Below, one piece after another: positions 51,211 through 60,138 of a stretch of 64,000 nt of DNA (positions within the stretch are counted from its first letter, which is position 1; each line of letters opens with the position of its first letter). A model generated the notes under the pieces. The model was not told where the DNA came from, searched no databases, and saw nothing but the letters and a program-made list of their open reading frames with translations. Both the position numbers and the translations under genes were made by a program. This stretch comes from GCA-2746365 sp964651445 (GTDB lineage Bacteria > Pseudomonadota > Gammaproteobacteria > SZUA-229): assembly GCA_964651445.1 (NCBI GenBank), contig CAZYYW010000002.1, forward strand, positions 1 through 64,000, read 5' to 3'.

Positions 51211-53976
51211 ATGATTTTGAATGCAGTTAAAAAAGTGTTTGGCAGTCGTAATGAACGACTGATAAAAAAGCACCTTAAAATAGTCAAACAAATTAATGCA
51301 CTGGAAGCCGAGTTTGAAGCACTCAGCGACGAGCAGTTGGCGATGAAAACACAGGAGTTTCGCGACCGCTTGCAAAGTGAAGCGAACCCCAAAGGTGAAA
51401 CGGTAGACCAGTTATTGCCAGAGGCATTTGCTGCGGTAAGAGAAGCGAGCCGCCGAGTGTTGGATATGCGTCATTTCGATATGCAAATGGTTGGTGGCAT
51501 GGTATTGCACAGCGGAAAAATTGCCGAGATGAAAACCGGTGAAGGTAAGACCCTGGTGGCAACTTTGGCGGCTTACCTGAATGCCTTGCCAGGCAAAGGC
51601 GTGCACGTGGTAACGGTAAACGACTACCTGGCGACACGTGATGCAGAGTGGATGGGGAGACTGTACAACTTTTTAGGCATGACCACGGGTATCAGTGTTT
51701 CCGGCATGGATCCGGTAGCAAAAAAACAGGCTTATGCTGCCGATATAACCTACGGCACCAATAACGAATATGGTTTTGACTATCTGCGTGACAACATGGC
51801 GTTTACCGCAGCAGAAAAAGTGCAACGTCAGCCGTTTTTTGCCATTGTCGATGAAGTCGATTCTATTTTAATTGACGAAGCCAGAACCCCTTTGATTATT
51901 TCGGGTTCTGTTGGTGAAAGCAGTGATCTACACATCAAGTTCAGAGACATTGTTAAACGACTGGAGCTAGGCGAAAAAACAGAAAAAGATGAGCCTGAAG
52001 ATGGCGATTTTTCTATTGATGAAAAAAATAAAAGCGTTCATATCAATGAGCAAGGCCATCAACATGTTGAAGAAATTCTGGTTGAGGTTGGTCTTCTGGA
52101 GGCGCATGATTCTTTGTACAGCGCGGCAAACATCAATCTAGTTCATTACCTGAATGCAGCATTACGTGCATCAGTGTTGTTTGAAAAAGATGTACACTAC
52201 ATTCTGCGCGATAATCAAATTATTATCGTTGATGAATTTACCGGTCGTACGATGGATGGGCGACGCTGGTCAGAAGGTTTGCATCAGGCAATCGAAGCAA
52301 AAGAAGGTGTGGAAATTCAAAGCGAAAACCAGACCTTGGCTTCTATTACTTTTCAAAACTACTTTCGGTTATATGACAAGCTTTCCGGCATGACCGGTAC
52401 AGCGGATACAGAAGCTGAAGAATTATTGCAGATATACAAGCTTGAAGTTGTCATCGTACCAACCAATAAATCTATGGCGCGCAAAGACAATACTGATTTG
52501 GTATTTCTTAGTCCCGAAGAAAAATATATTGCCATCGTTGAAGATGTTAAAGATTGTGTCGAAAGAAAGCAGCCGGTACTTGTTGGTACTGCCTCCATTG
52601 AAGTTTCAGAACATATATCAACACTACTAAAACAAGAAAAAATAGAACACAGTGTTTTAAACGCTAAACAGCATGAGAATGAAGCGCAAATTATTGAGAA
52701 TGCGGGCCGCCCAGCAGCAGTAACCATTGCGACTAATATGGCAGGTCGTGGTACTGACATTGTGCTTGGTGGCAATCTTGAGGCTGAACTTAAGCAGCAG
52801 CAAGACAGCGATGAAGCAGAAAAGCAGAAAACAAAACAGCAATGGGAAGTCCGTCACCAGGATGTATTAGACGCGGGTGGTTTGCATGTTATCGGCAGTG
52901 AACGCCATGAATCAAGACGCATCGATAATCAACTACGTGGTCGCTCTGGACGTCAGGGCGACCCCGGTTCTAGTCGTTTTTATCTGTCATTACAAGATGA
53001 TTTGATGCGCATTTTTGCGTCGGATAAAGTCGGCTCACTAATGAAAAAGCTTGGCATGGAAAAAGGTGAAGCCATCGAGCATCCCTGGGTCAATCGTGCC
53101 ATTGAAAACGCGCAACGAAAAGTTGAAGGCCAGAACTACGATACACGTAAACAATTATTGGAATACGATGATGTTGCGAATGACCAACGTCGTGTAATTT
53201 ACGGACAACGCAATGAGATGATGGCGGAATCTGATTTATCCGTGACCATTAAGGACATTCGTGAAGAGATCATCAAAAATCTCATTACCACTCATATTCC
53301 AGAGGGCAGCCTCGATGAACAGTGGGATATCGAAGGGCTCGAAAAATCGTTAACAGAAGAATTCGCACAAGATTTACCCGTTGCAAAATGGTTGGATGAA
53401 GATAATCTTCTTGATGAAGCCGGTGTGCGCAGAAAAGTACACGCTGCCATTGTTGAAGAATTCGAAGCAAAAGAAGTGATGGTTGGTGCAGAAGGCATGC
53501 GCAATTATGAAAAACACGTGATGTTAAACGTGTTGGATAAATTGTGGAAAGAGCATTTAGCGGCAATGGATTATCTACGTCAAAGTATCGGCTTACGTGG
53601 TTACGCACAAAAAAATCCCAAGCAAGAATATAAACGCGAAGCGTTTGAGATGTTTACTGAATTGCTGGAACGCATGAAGTATGAAGTGATTTCGGTGCTT
53701 TCAAAAGTAAGAATTCAATCAAATGAAGAAGTAGAACAGCTTGATGCGAATCAAAATGCGAGCGTTTCCAATGTGAACTATCAGCATGCCGATGCTACTG
53801 GTATGCCACAAGCACCGGCGACTGGACAGGCTGGTGACCAAACGGCGAATCCGGTGGATAGTGACGGCAAAGCCATTCAACCGTTTCACCGTACACAGAA
53901 AAAAATTGGTCGTAATGACCCCTGTCATTGTGGTTCCGGTAAAAAATTCAAGCAATGTCATGGCAAGCTTAATTAA
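51211..53976 (+). CDS. secA: Preprotein translocase ATPase SecA
   Basis: The motor of Sec export, 921 residues. Visible: Walker A MKTGEGKTLVATLAAYLN, NDYLATRDAEWMG, GTNNEYGFDYLRDNM, DEAD-like AIVDEVDSILIDEARTPLII, the preprotein-binding domain, NMAGRGTDIVLGGN, RRIDNQLRGRSGRQGDPGSS, and the C-terminal zinc motif CHCGSGKKFKQCHG. A Gln/Asn-rich linker precedes the last domain. The start codon fits the family (MILNAVKKVFGSRNER). Confidence 0.98.
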   Translation: MILNAVKKVFGSRNERLIKKHLKIVKQINALEAEFEALSDEQLAMKTQEFRDRLQSEANPKGETVDQLLPEAFAAVREASRRVLDMRHFDMQMVGGMVLHSGKIAEMKTGEGKTLVATLAAYLNALPGKGVHVVTVNDYLATRDAEWMGRLYNFLGMTTGISVSGMDPVAKKQAYAADITYGTNNEYGFDYLRDNMAFTAAEKVQRQPFFAIVDEVDSILIDEARTPLIISGSVGESSDLHIKFRDIVKRLELGEKTEKDEPEDGDFSIDEKNKSVHINEQGHQHVEEILVEVGLLEAHDSLYSAANINLVHYLNAALRASVLFEKDVHYILRDNQIIIVDEFTGRTMDGRRWSEGLHQAIEAKEGVEIQSENQTLASITFQNYFRLYDKLSGMTGTADTEAEELLQIYKLEVVIVPTNKSMARKDNTDLVFLSPEEKYIAIVEDVKDCVERKQPVLVGTASIEVSEHISTLLKQEKIEHSVLNAKQHENEAQIIENAGRPAAVTIATNMAGRGTDIVLGGNLEAELKQQQDSDEAEKQKTKQQWEVRHQDVLDAGGLHVIGSERHESRRIDNQLRGRSGRQGDPGSSRFYLSLQDDLMRIFASDKVGSLMKKLGMEKGEAIEHPWVNRAIENAQRKVEGQNYDTRKQLLEYDDVANDQRRVIYGQRNEMMAESDLSVTIKDIREEIIKNLITTHIPEGSLDEQWDIEGLEKSLTEEFAQDLPVAKWLDEDNLLDEAGVRRKVHAAIVEEFEAKEVMVGAEGMRNYEKHVMLNVLDKLWKEHLAAMDYLRQSIGLRGYAQKNPKQEYKREAFEMFTELLERMKYEVISVLSKVRIQSNEEVEQLDANQNASVSNVNYQHADATGMPQAPATGQAGDQTANPVDSDGKAIQPFHRTQKKIGRNDPCHCGSGKKFKQCHGKLN

Positions 53977-54021
53977 GTTGTTCGTTTAGTCAATGCTCAA
54001 TAGCTGTTTGGTATCCCTTTG

Positions 54022-55227
54022 ATGGCACAGACTCAGGCCGTTCTACCTATTGCTGGTATCCAGCTTGCCTCACTGGCGGCAGGCATTAAAAAAAATGGCA
54101 AGCATGATCTCGTCGTTATCACTATTGATGAAGGTGCAAGTTGTGCTGCGTCCTTTACTCAAAATGCGTTTTGCGCCGCGCCTGTAACACTCGCTAAACA
54201 ACATTTATCGCAGCAAACACCTCGCGCCTTACTGATTAATTCCGGCAACGCCAATGCGGGTACTGGTGATATCGGAATGCTCAATGCAAAACAAAGTTGC
54301 GTTTGGTTAGCGCAGGTTTTGCATTGTTTACCTGAGCAGGTGCTACCATTTTCAACCGGCGTCATCGGTGAGCAATTACCGATGACGGTGTTACATTCAG
54401 GCATTAAGCAGGTGGCAGAGGGGCTGACGGAAGACAACTGGTTGGCAGCCGCCAAAGGCATAATGACCACCGACACCGTTGAAAAAGTTGTAACAAAAAC
54501 GCTAATGATTGACGGTGAACCGATTTGCATCAGTGGCATTGCCAAAGGCTCAGGTATGATCTGCCCGAACATGGCGACCATGTTGGCATTTATTGCCACT
54601 GATGCAAAAGTTGATGATGCATTTCTACAGCAAAGTTTATCTGACGCTGTTGAAAACAGCTTTAACGCGATTACCGTCGACGGCGATACTTCGACCAATG
54701 ACGCATGCGTTCTTATTGCCAGCGGAAAAGCGGGCAATAAAAAAATTGATCAACATTCGACGTATGCCGAGCCGTTTATCGAGGCACTAAACGAAGTCTG
54801 CCTGCAACTGGCTCAGGCGATTATTCGTGATGCAGAAGGCGCAACAAAATTTGTTGAAGTGGTGGTTAAGCAGGCGTCATCAAAAGCAGAAGCCAAAGAA
54901 GTTGCCTATACCATCGCGCATTCGCCCCTAGTAAAAACCGCTTTGTTCGCCAGTGATCCAAACTGGGGACGAATACTGGCAGCGGTAGGTCGTGCAGGTG
55001 TGCAGCAACTGGACATAACGGGCGTTAATATATTTCTTGGTGATGTCTGCATTGTTCGCCACGGTGGCATCGACGAACAGTACAGCGAGGAGAAAGGTCA
55101 GCAGGTGATGGATCAGCAGGAAATCAGCATCACCGTGGAATTAGGTCGAGGTGAAAATTCAGCAACGATTTGGACCTCTGATTTATCACCTGAGTACGTG
55201 CGTATTAATGCAGAATATCGCACTTAA
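54022..55227 (+). CDS. argJ: Bifunctional ornithine acetyltransferase/N-acetylglutamate synthase
   Basis: Cycles the acetyl group between N-acetylornithine and glutamate in arginine synthesis. From the ATG at 54022 the precursor has 401 residues. The autocleavage site is visible as KGSGMICPNMATMLAF, with cleavage before the Thr of ATML. Other landmarks are LINSGNANAGTG, VDGDTSTNDACVL and ASDPNWGRILAAVGRAG. The family C-terminus is intact. The ORF also begins with a TTG one codon earlier; the ATG is the likely start. Confidence 0.96.
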   Translation: MAQTQAVLPIAGIQLASLAAGIKKNGKHDLVVITIDEGASCAASFTQNAFCAAPVTLAKQHLSQQTPRALLINSGNANAGTGDIGMLNAKQSCVWLAQVLHCLPEQVLPFSTGVIGEQLPMTVLHSGIKQVAEGLTEDNWLAAAKGIMTTDTVEKVVTKTLMIDGEPICISGIAKGSGMICPNMATMLAFIATDAKVDDAFLQQSLSDAVENSFNAITVDGDTSTNDACVLIASGKAGNKKIDQHSTYAEPFIEALNEVCLQLAQAIIRDAEGATKFVEVVVKQASSKAEAKEVAYTIAHSPLVKTALFASDPNWGRILAAVGRAGVQQLDITGVNIFLGDVCIVRHGGIDEQYSEEKGQQVMDQQEISITVELGRGENSATIWTSDLSPEYVRINAEYRT

Positions 55228-55247
55228 CAGCTAACCGGCTATTTTCT

Positions 55248-56201
55248 GTGTCCGATATTGTTCATGTGGCTGTCGCGGTTATCGTCAATGAAGATAATCA
55301 AGTATGCATCAGCTTGCGCCACGAAAACGCACACCAAGGTGGTCTATGGGAATTTCCAGGTGGCAAGGTCGAGCTTGATGAAACCATTGAACAAACGTTG
55401 CAGCGTGAAATCAAGGAAGAATTGAATCTAGAAATAAAAACCTCGCGTCCGTTCATCAGCATTAAACATGACTATCAAGATAGAAAAGTCTGTCTACATG
55501 TCCACAAGATTTTGAGCTATGACGGACAAGCTATCGGCCTTGAAGGTCAGCAAATAAAGTGGTTGCCCATTAGTCAGTTATTACCCGATCAGTTTCCAAC
55601 AGCCAATATTTCAATTATTAAAGCACTTCAACTACCCGATAAATATTTAATAACGGGAAAGTTCGCCTCTGAAACTGAGTTTATAAGTAAGCTAAAAAAT
55701 GCACTAGAGGGTGGCATCCAGTTGGTGCAACTGCGCTTAAAGGATGGTGATATTAGTATCAAAAAGGCACAGAGCTTAATACAGCAGAGTGCAACTCTGT
55801 GTACAGCAGCAGGGGCGTGTTTATTATTAAACGTGGCGCAATGTTATCTGCGAGTGCTTGATCTGTCGAAAATAGAATTCGATGGTTTCCATGCTGACAG
55901 CCAAACATTAAAGTCATTATCTGTGCGCCCACAAGGGCGGCTTTTTTCTGCTTCTTGTCATAACCAGCAAGAATTGCAAAAAGCCGTGCAATTAAAAGCG
56001 GATTTTGTGGTTTTGTCTGCGGTACAAAAGACGGCAAGTCATCCGCAGATGGCGGCCATGGGATGGCCGGTTTTTTCTGCCCTAGTAGAACAATGTAATA
56101 TACCGATTTATGCGTTGGGCGGCGTTTCAGAAGCTAATCTGAACGACGCCTGGTTACATGGAGCGCAGGGTGTGGCGGCAATCAGTGCCTTTTGGCATTA
56201 G
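55248..56201 (+). CDS. Nudix hydrolase fused to a ThiE-like domain
   Basis: A 317-residue fusion starting at GTG. The N-terminal half (1-130) is a MutT-type Nudix domain that probably removes oxidised nucleotides such as 8-oxo-dGTP, with the full Nudix box in GGKVELDETIEQTLQREIKE-EL. The C-terminal half (about 132-317) resembles thiamine-phosphate synthase: VQLRLKD, GFHADSQTL, SCHNQQEL and IYALGGVSEANL. The usual Asn-Asp phosphate and Mg-binding segment is replaced by NVAQCYL, and the T-TK loop by SAVQKTASH, so thiamine synthase activity is doubtful. It follows argJ by 20 bases. Confidence 0.93.
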   Translation: MSDIVHVAVAVIVNEDNQVCISLRHENAHQGGLWEFPGGKVELDETIEQTLQREIKEELNLEIKTSRPFISIKHDYQDRKVCLHVHKILSYDGQAIGLEGQQIKWLPISQLLPDQFPTANISIIKALQLPDKYLITGKFASETEFISKLKNALEGGIQLVQLRLKDGDISIKKAQSLIQQSATLCTAAGACLLLNVAQCYLRVLDLSKIEFDGFHADSQTLKSLSVRPQGRLFSASCHNQQELQKAVQLKADFVVLSAVQKTASHPQMAAMGWPVFSALVEQCNIPIYALGGVSEANLNDAWLHGAQGVAAISAFWH

Positions 56202-56204
56202 ACG

Positions 56205-56975
56205 CTAGATAGTACACATCATCAACTTAAAGGGAACATCATCCTTGCATTGTTCGGGACGTTCTGCGGGATCATCATTTTTCATAAAGCGGACAGAAAA
56301 GCGGTGCTTACCGGCGCTGATTTCCGGGTAACATTGACTATCTATTGGAATGGAAATTCGCAGTAGTTGAATCGCCTGATTGGTATCAAGTGATTGTTGA
56401 AAGAAACCATTTTGTGCTATTTCATCGGTGTCTTCGGCGCTGTGACGTAATACATCCAATATTAATTGCACCGCTCGATCAAGGTAGCCAAAGGGCTGGA
56501 ACCACTTTTCGATATCTTTCTGCCGTTTTTCTTTCGGTAATGTCATCCAGTGCTTCATTGCCGGTAAATCAAAGTCGCAGATGCAACCGGGCACAGAGTT
56601 TTTTTGCGCAATCGCACTAAGTAACTCGACGTTTTTTGCACTTTGTCCGACCGGGCCTTTAATCGCTTGCAATTCACCGATGCGTTTTTGTATGTTTTTG
56701 AGAATGGACGACAGTTGTGATTGATCGATTTGGGGGCGTTTAGAGAGTCTATCGAGCCGAGTATGTTGGCGTTCCAGCTCTTTTAATACTTCGAGTTTAA
56801 TATCACTGCGTGTGGTGTATGACAAGATTTCTAAAATAGAGTCAATGGCAATGCGGTTATTCCAGTCCGAACCGTGTTTCAGGTGGAAACTATATTGCTG
56901 GAACAGGTTCTCAAGGCGCAAGAAAGCGCGCACTTTTTCATTGAGTGGTTGTTCGTAAACGTGGTTTTCGGTCAC
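56205..56975 (-). CDS. zapD: Cell division factor ZapD
   Basis: A 256-residue protein that bundles FtsZ filaments through the FtsZ C-terminal peptide. Recognised by YEQPLNEKVRAFLRLENLF at the N-terminus, the alpha-helical domain with LLEILSYTTRSDIKLEVLKE-like order, and the beta domain with FLD-type and QCYPEISAGKHRFSVRFM. Full length. In E. coli it lies between coaE and yacG; here coaE is separated from it by the element at 57107-57356 and yacG is absent. Confidence 0.94.
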   Translation of the reverse strand: MTENHVYEQPLNEKVRAFLRLENLFQQYSFHLKHGSDWNNRIAIDSILEILSYTTRSDIKLEVLKELERQHTRLDRLSKRPQIDQSQLSSILKNIQKRIGELQAIKGPVGQSAKNVELLSAIAQKNSVPGCICDFDLPAMKHWMTLPKEKRQKDIEKWFQPFGYLDRAVQLILDVLRHSAEDTDEIAQNGFFQQSLDTNQAIQLLRISIPIDSQCYPEISAGKHRFSVRFMKNDDPAERPEQCKDDVPFKLMMCTI

Positions 56976-57106
56976 AGCGAAGCTTCTTATTCTCGATAAT
57001 GTTTGTTGGCAATCTTGTCGGTAAACGCAGGCTAAATTAGCGTTATCTAATGTTTAATCGATTTTACACTTTTTTACGAATTATGGCGTCAGTATTTTTT
57101 TGGGTT

Positions 57107-57356
57107 TAAGTGGGCAATACATCTACTTTTTATAGACACAGAGACCACAGAGGTCACAGAGTTATCGTTTATAACGTTTAATAGATTCACCAATCTTGAT
57201 GCTATTGAGGTTTATCAGCAACCCTGTGTAGTCGTCGTATTAATTTTAAACACGCTCTGTGGTCTCGGCAACTGCTCCATGCGTTGCCCTACCTTCTGCA
57301 TCCATGCAGTCGTCTGTGTCTATATCTTTATGCCCACTCGTTATGGGCATAGACCC
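57107..57356. repeat. CACAGAG-motif element (family 2, copy B)
   Basis: About 250 bases, inverse to the copy at 24582-24767. Its ends carry AGTGGGCA (57109-57116) and TGCCCACT (57331-57338) as inverted repeats, followed inward by ATAGACACAGAG. Relative to copy A it has an extra block of about 55 bases (roughly 57264-57320). Homology with copy A continues past the right end to about 57356 and overlaps the last codons and stop of coaE. With the adjoining stretch 56976-57106, where I see nothing, it fills the gap between zapD and coaE. Confidence 0.8.
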
Positions 57357-57949
57357 GTATATTTGTCGTGCAAAGCACTCACCTGGGGCTTTAGACTTTT
57401 GAGAAGGCTGTTATTTTCGATTATGTCATCTGCTTTCTTTAGCCGCACTTCATCGCTTGCCTGCTGGCTGATTATTGCGCGAATCTCGTCTCGCGTTCTG
57501 TTATCGCGCTGCTGAACACGCTTAATTCTATTTTCCTCATCCGCCATTACCAGCAGAATACGGTCAGTAATGTTTGCAAACCTTGTCTCGATCAGTAATG
57601 GCACAACTACGACGGTGTAATCAGGCGGGGTTTGGCTATTGGTGAGCTGCTGCAGTTGCTCTAGTACTACAGCTTGTATTTTTGGGTGCAGGATATCTTC
57701 CAGACGCTGTTTGTCTGCTTTTACATTAAAGACAATTTTAGCCAGTTTTTTACGGTTTAACTGACCATTGAGTTCGAGCACATCCTGACCAAAAGTGTTG
57801 CTAATTTTCTGCAATACATCGGCATCATTTTCGACCAGTTGACGAGCAATAACATCGGTGTCAATAATTGGTATGCCCAACTGTGCAAATAAATCTGAAA
57901 CTGCTGTTTTACCACTGCCGATGCCGCCGGTTAAACCTATTCGCAACAT
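57341..57949 (-). CDS. coaE: Dephospho-CoA kinase
   Basis: Last step of coenzyme A synthesis. From the ATG at 57949 the product has 202 residues with P-loop LTGGIGSGKTAVSDLF, IIDTDVIARQLVE, a lid region VVPLLIETRFANITDRILLV and RVQQRDNRTRDEIRAIISQQ. The final GLCP and stop codon lie in sequence shared with the family 2 repeat copy A flank, suggesting the end was remodelled by the element. The pilD stop is one base upstream, so coaE and pilD share a transcript. Confidence 0.95.
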   Translation of the reverse strand: MLRIGLTGGIGSGKTAVSDLFAQLGIPIIDTDVIARQLVENDADVLQKISNTFGQDVLELNGQLNRKKLAKIVFNVKADKQRLEDILHPKIQAVVLEQLQQLTNSQTPPDYTVVVVPLLIETRFANITDRILLVMADEENRIKRVQQRDNRTRDEIRAIISQQASDEVRLKKADDIIENNSLLKSLKPQVSALHDKYTGLCP

Positions 57950-57950
57950 G

Positions 57951-58829
57951 CTAAAGAAACGATAAATAAGTGGTGTTGATGGTTTCACCCCATAACAGTG
58001 CAACCCAACCGGCAATCGCAAGATAAGGGCCAAAGGGAATAGGCTGTTGTTGTTTGGTTTTACCGATAAGCAGCATGCTGATGCCGATAATAGAACCCAC
58101 CACAGACGAGATCAGGATGACTTGTGGCAAGTAGGCGTAACCAAGCCAGGCACCCAGTGCAGCAAGCAGTTTGAAATCACCAAAACCCATGCCTTCTTTG
58201 CCAGTAACCAGTTTGAATAACTGATAAACCGACCACAAAATTAAATAGCCGGCAATGGCGCCAATTACGCTGCCATTAAGATCGGCAAAAACATCAAAGA
58301 AACTTAACGCTATGCCCGCCCATAACAAGGGAAGGGTAATGGTATCGGGCAGTAGTTGTTTTTTTAAGTCGATTAAAGTGAGCGCGATAAGCACCCAAGT
58401 GAAGCACAAAGCAGCAACAGTTTGCACGGTAACGCCAAAGGTATAAGCGACGGTAAGTGATGCAATGGCGGTAACGGCTTCGACAACAGGGTATTGAATT
58501 GAAATGGAAGTGGCGCAGGATGCGCATTTGCCTTTTAACAGCAAATAGCTGAGCACAGGAATATTTTCCCAGAAGCGTATTTTGTGCCCGCAGTTTGGAC
58601 AACTTGAAGCAGGTGTTGCCAGTGTTGTTGATAACAGGGTTGCTTCTATTTGAGGCGGGTCTAATTCCAGGAATTCATGACATTCGAGTTTCCAGTCGCG
58701 CTCCATAATAAGTGGCAGACGATACGCCACAACGTTTAAGAAACTACCTATGGATAGCCCTAAAAACACTACAGTAGAATAGAAAAGCCACGGTGTGGAT
58801 TGAAAAACAAGCGTTACGCTTTCCAGCAT
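57951..58829 (-). CDS. pilD: Prepilin peptidase and N-methyltransferase PilD
   Basis: An inner-membrane aspartyl protease that removes the prepilin leader and methylates the new N-terminal Phe. The 292 residues include the zinc-binding cysteine pairs CPNC and CASC around residues 75-105, the Asp motif WVLIALTLIDLKKQLLPD and the GxGD motif GMGFGDFKLLAALG, and seven to eight membrane helices. Both catalytic Asp are present. It directly follows pilC. Confidence 0.96.
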   Translation of the reverse strand: MLESVTLVFQSTPWLFYSTVVFLGLSIGSFLNVVAYRLPLIMERDWKLECHEFLELDPPQIEATLLSTTLATPASSCPNCGHKIRFWENIPVLSYLLLKGKCASCATSISIQYPVVEAVTAIASLTVAYTFGVTVQTVAALCFTWVLIALTLIDLKKQLLPDTITLPLLWAGIALSFFDVFADLNGSVIGAIAGYLILWSVYQLFKLVTGKEGMGFGDFKLLAALGAWLGYAYLPQVILISSVVGSIIGISMLLIGKTKQQQPIPFGPYLAIAGWVALLWGETINTTYLSFL

Positions 58830-58849
58830 AATATTACCATTCTTTGATT

Positions 58850-60091
58850 TTAAACCACTTCGCCCATTTTGAAGATAGGCAAGTACATGGCAATAACTAG
58901 GCCGCCGATTATTACAGCAAGGAATGACATAATCAGCGGTTCCAGCATTGCTGTCAGGTTGTCGACGGCATCATCAACGGCCTCTTCGTAATATTCAGCA
59001 ACTTTGTTTAGCATTTCATCAAGAGCGCCGGATTCTTCACCAATGCCAACCATTTGAATGAGCATATTGGGAAACAGTTTTTTATTTTGACCAAGGCTAA
59101 TCTGTAATGTTGTACCCGAAGAAATGTCATCTCTTACTTGTAGAATGGCTTTTTTATATACACTATTACCGGCTGCACCCGCCACAGACTCCATGGCTTC
59201 TACTAGCGGTACACCGGCGGCAAACATGGTGGCGAGGGTTCGAGAAAAACGTGCAATGGCAGCATTCGTTGTTAATGCTCCAACGCCAGGTAAGCTAAGT
59301 GCAAGTTTGTCCAGTGACTCTCTAAAGGCTTTAGATCGGAGTTTTGCCTGCTTAAAGGCATAGATTGCCCCTATAATGCCACCAATAAATAACCAGATAT
59401 TGTCCACCAGGGTATCGGATAATCCCACAACAAATAGTGTAAATGCTGGTAATTCAGCACCAAAACCTTCAAACATATCGGCAAAGGTCGGCACTACAAA
59501 AATTAACAAAATAGCCGAAACGACCACTGCCACAATAAGTACAGAAATCGGGTAGGTCATGGCTTTTTTAATTTTGTTTTTTAATGCTTCTGATTTTTCT
59601 TTGTAAGTTGCAACTTTTTCCAGCAGTGTTTCCAAGGCACCGGACTGCTCACCGGCATCCACCAGACTGACAAATAATTCATCGAAGTGAGCAGGGTGTT
59701 GTGCAAGTCCACTCGCGAGTGTCCCGCCTGCTTCAATATCGAGCTTGATCCGCATGATTAGCTTTCCCATGGTGGGGTTGGAGTGTCCCTGTCCAACAAT
59801 ATCAAACGCTTGTACCATAGGAACGCCAGCCTTCAGCATGGTGGCTAGTTGGCGGCTAAAAACGGCAATGTCTTTTGTGGTTATAGCCTGCGCTCTTGGT
59901 GCGAAGAGGCCTCCACCCTTTTTCTTTATTTTGCCTTTTTTAGGAACAATGCCCTGTTTGCGTAAATGAGCTTTTACCACATCGGCACTGGCGGCTTCAG
60001 TTTCACCTTTTATGGTACCACCTCTGGCATTGGTACCCTCCCATGCGAAGGTGAAACTTTTAGCTTTTTTTTCTTTTTTTGGCTTAGCCAT
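58850..60091 (-). CDS. pilC: Type IV pilus inner-membrane platform protein PilC
   Basis: A 413-residue GspF-type protein with two homologous T2SSF domains. Motifs: FAWEGTNARGGTIKGE at the start, VFSRQLATMLKAGVPMVQAF, GEQSGALETLLEKVA, RFSRTLATMFAAGVPLVEAM and GEESGALDEMLNKVAEYYEE; three membrane segments. PilC is the platform on which PilB acts. It lies between pilB and pilD, all in one operon on the minus strand. Confidence 0.96.
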   Translation of the reverse strand: MAKPKKEKKAKSFTFAWEGTNARGGTIKGETEAASADVVKAHLRKQGIVPKKGKIKKKGGGLFAPRAQAITTKDIAVFSRQLATMLKAGVPMVQAFDIVGQGHSNPTMGKLIMRIKLDIEAGGTLASGLAQHPAHFDELFVSLVDAGEQSGALETLLEKVATYKEKSEALKNKIKKAMTYPISVLIVAVVVSAILLIFVVPTFADMFEGFGAELPAFTLFVVGLSDTLVDNIWLFIGGIIGAIYAFKQAKLRSKAFRESLDKLALSLPGVGALTTNAAIARFSRTLATMFAAGVPLVEAMESVAGAAGNSVYKKAILQVRDDISSGTTLQISLGQNKKLFPNMLIQMVGIGEESGALDEMLNKVAEYYEEAVDDAVDNLTAMLEPLIMSFLAVIIGGLVIAMYLPIFKMGEVV

Positions 60092-60138
60092 TGTTTATGT
60101 CCTGATAAATATATTCTTATAGTATTGTTGTTTGGTGA

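Noticed and set aside
55180..55250. TPP riboswitch ahead of the ThiE fusion
   Set aside because: The gap to argJ is only 20 bases, too short for an aptamer.
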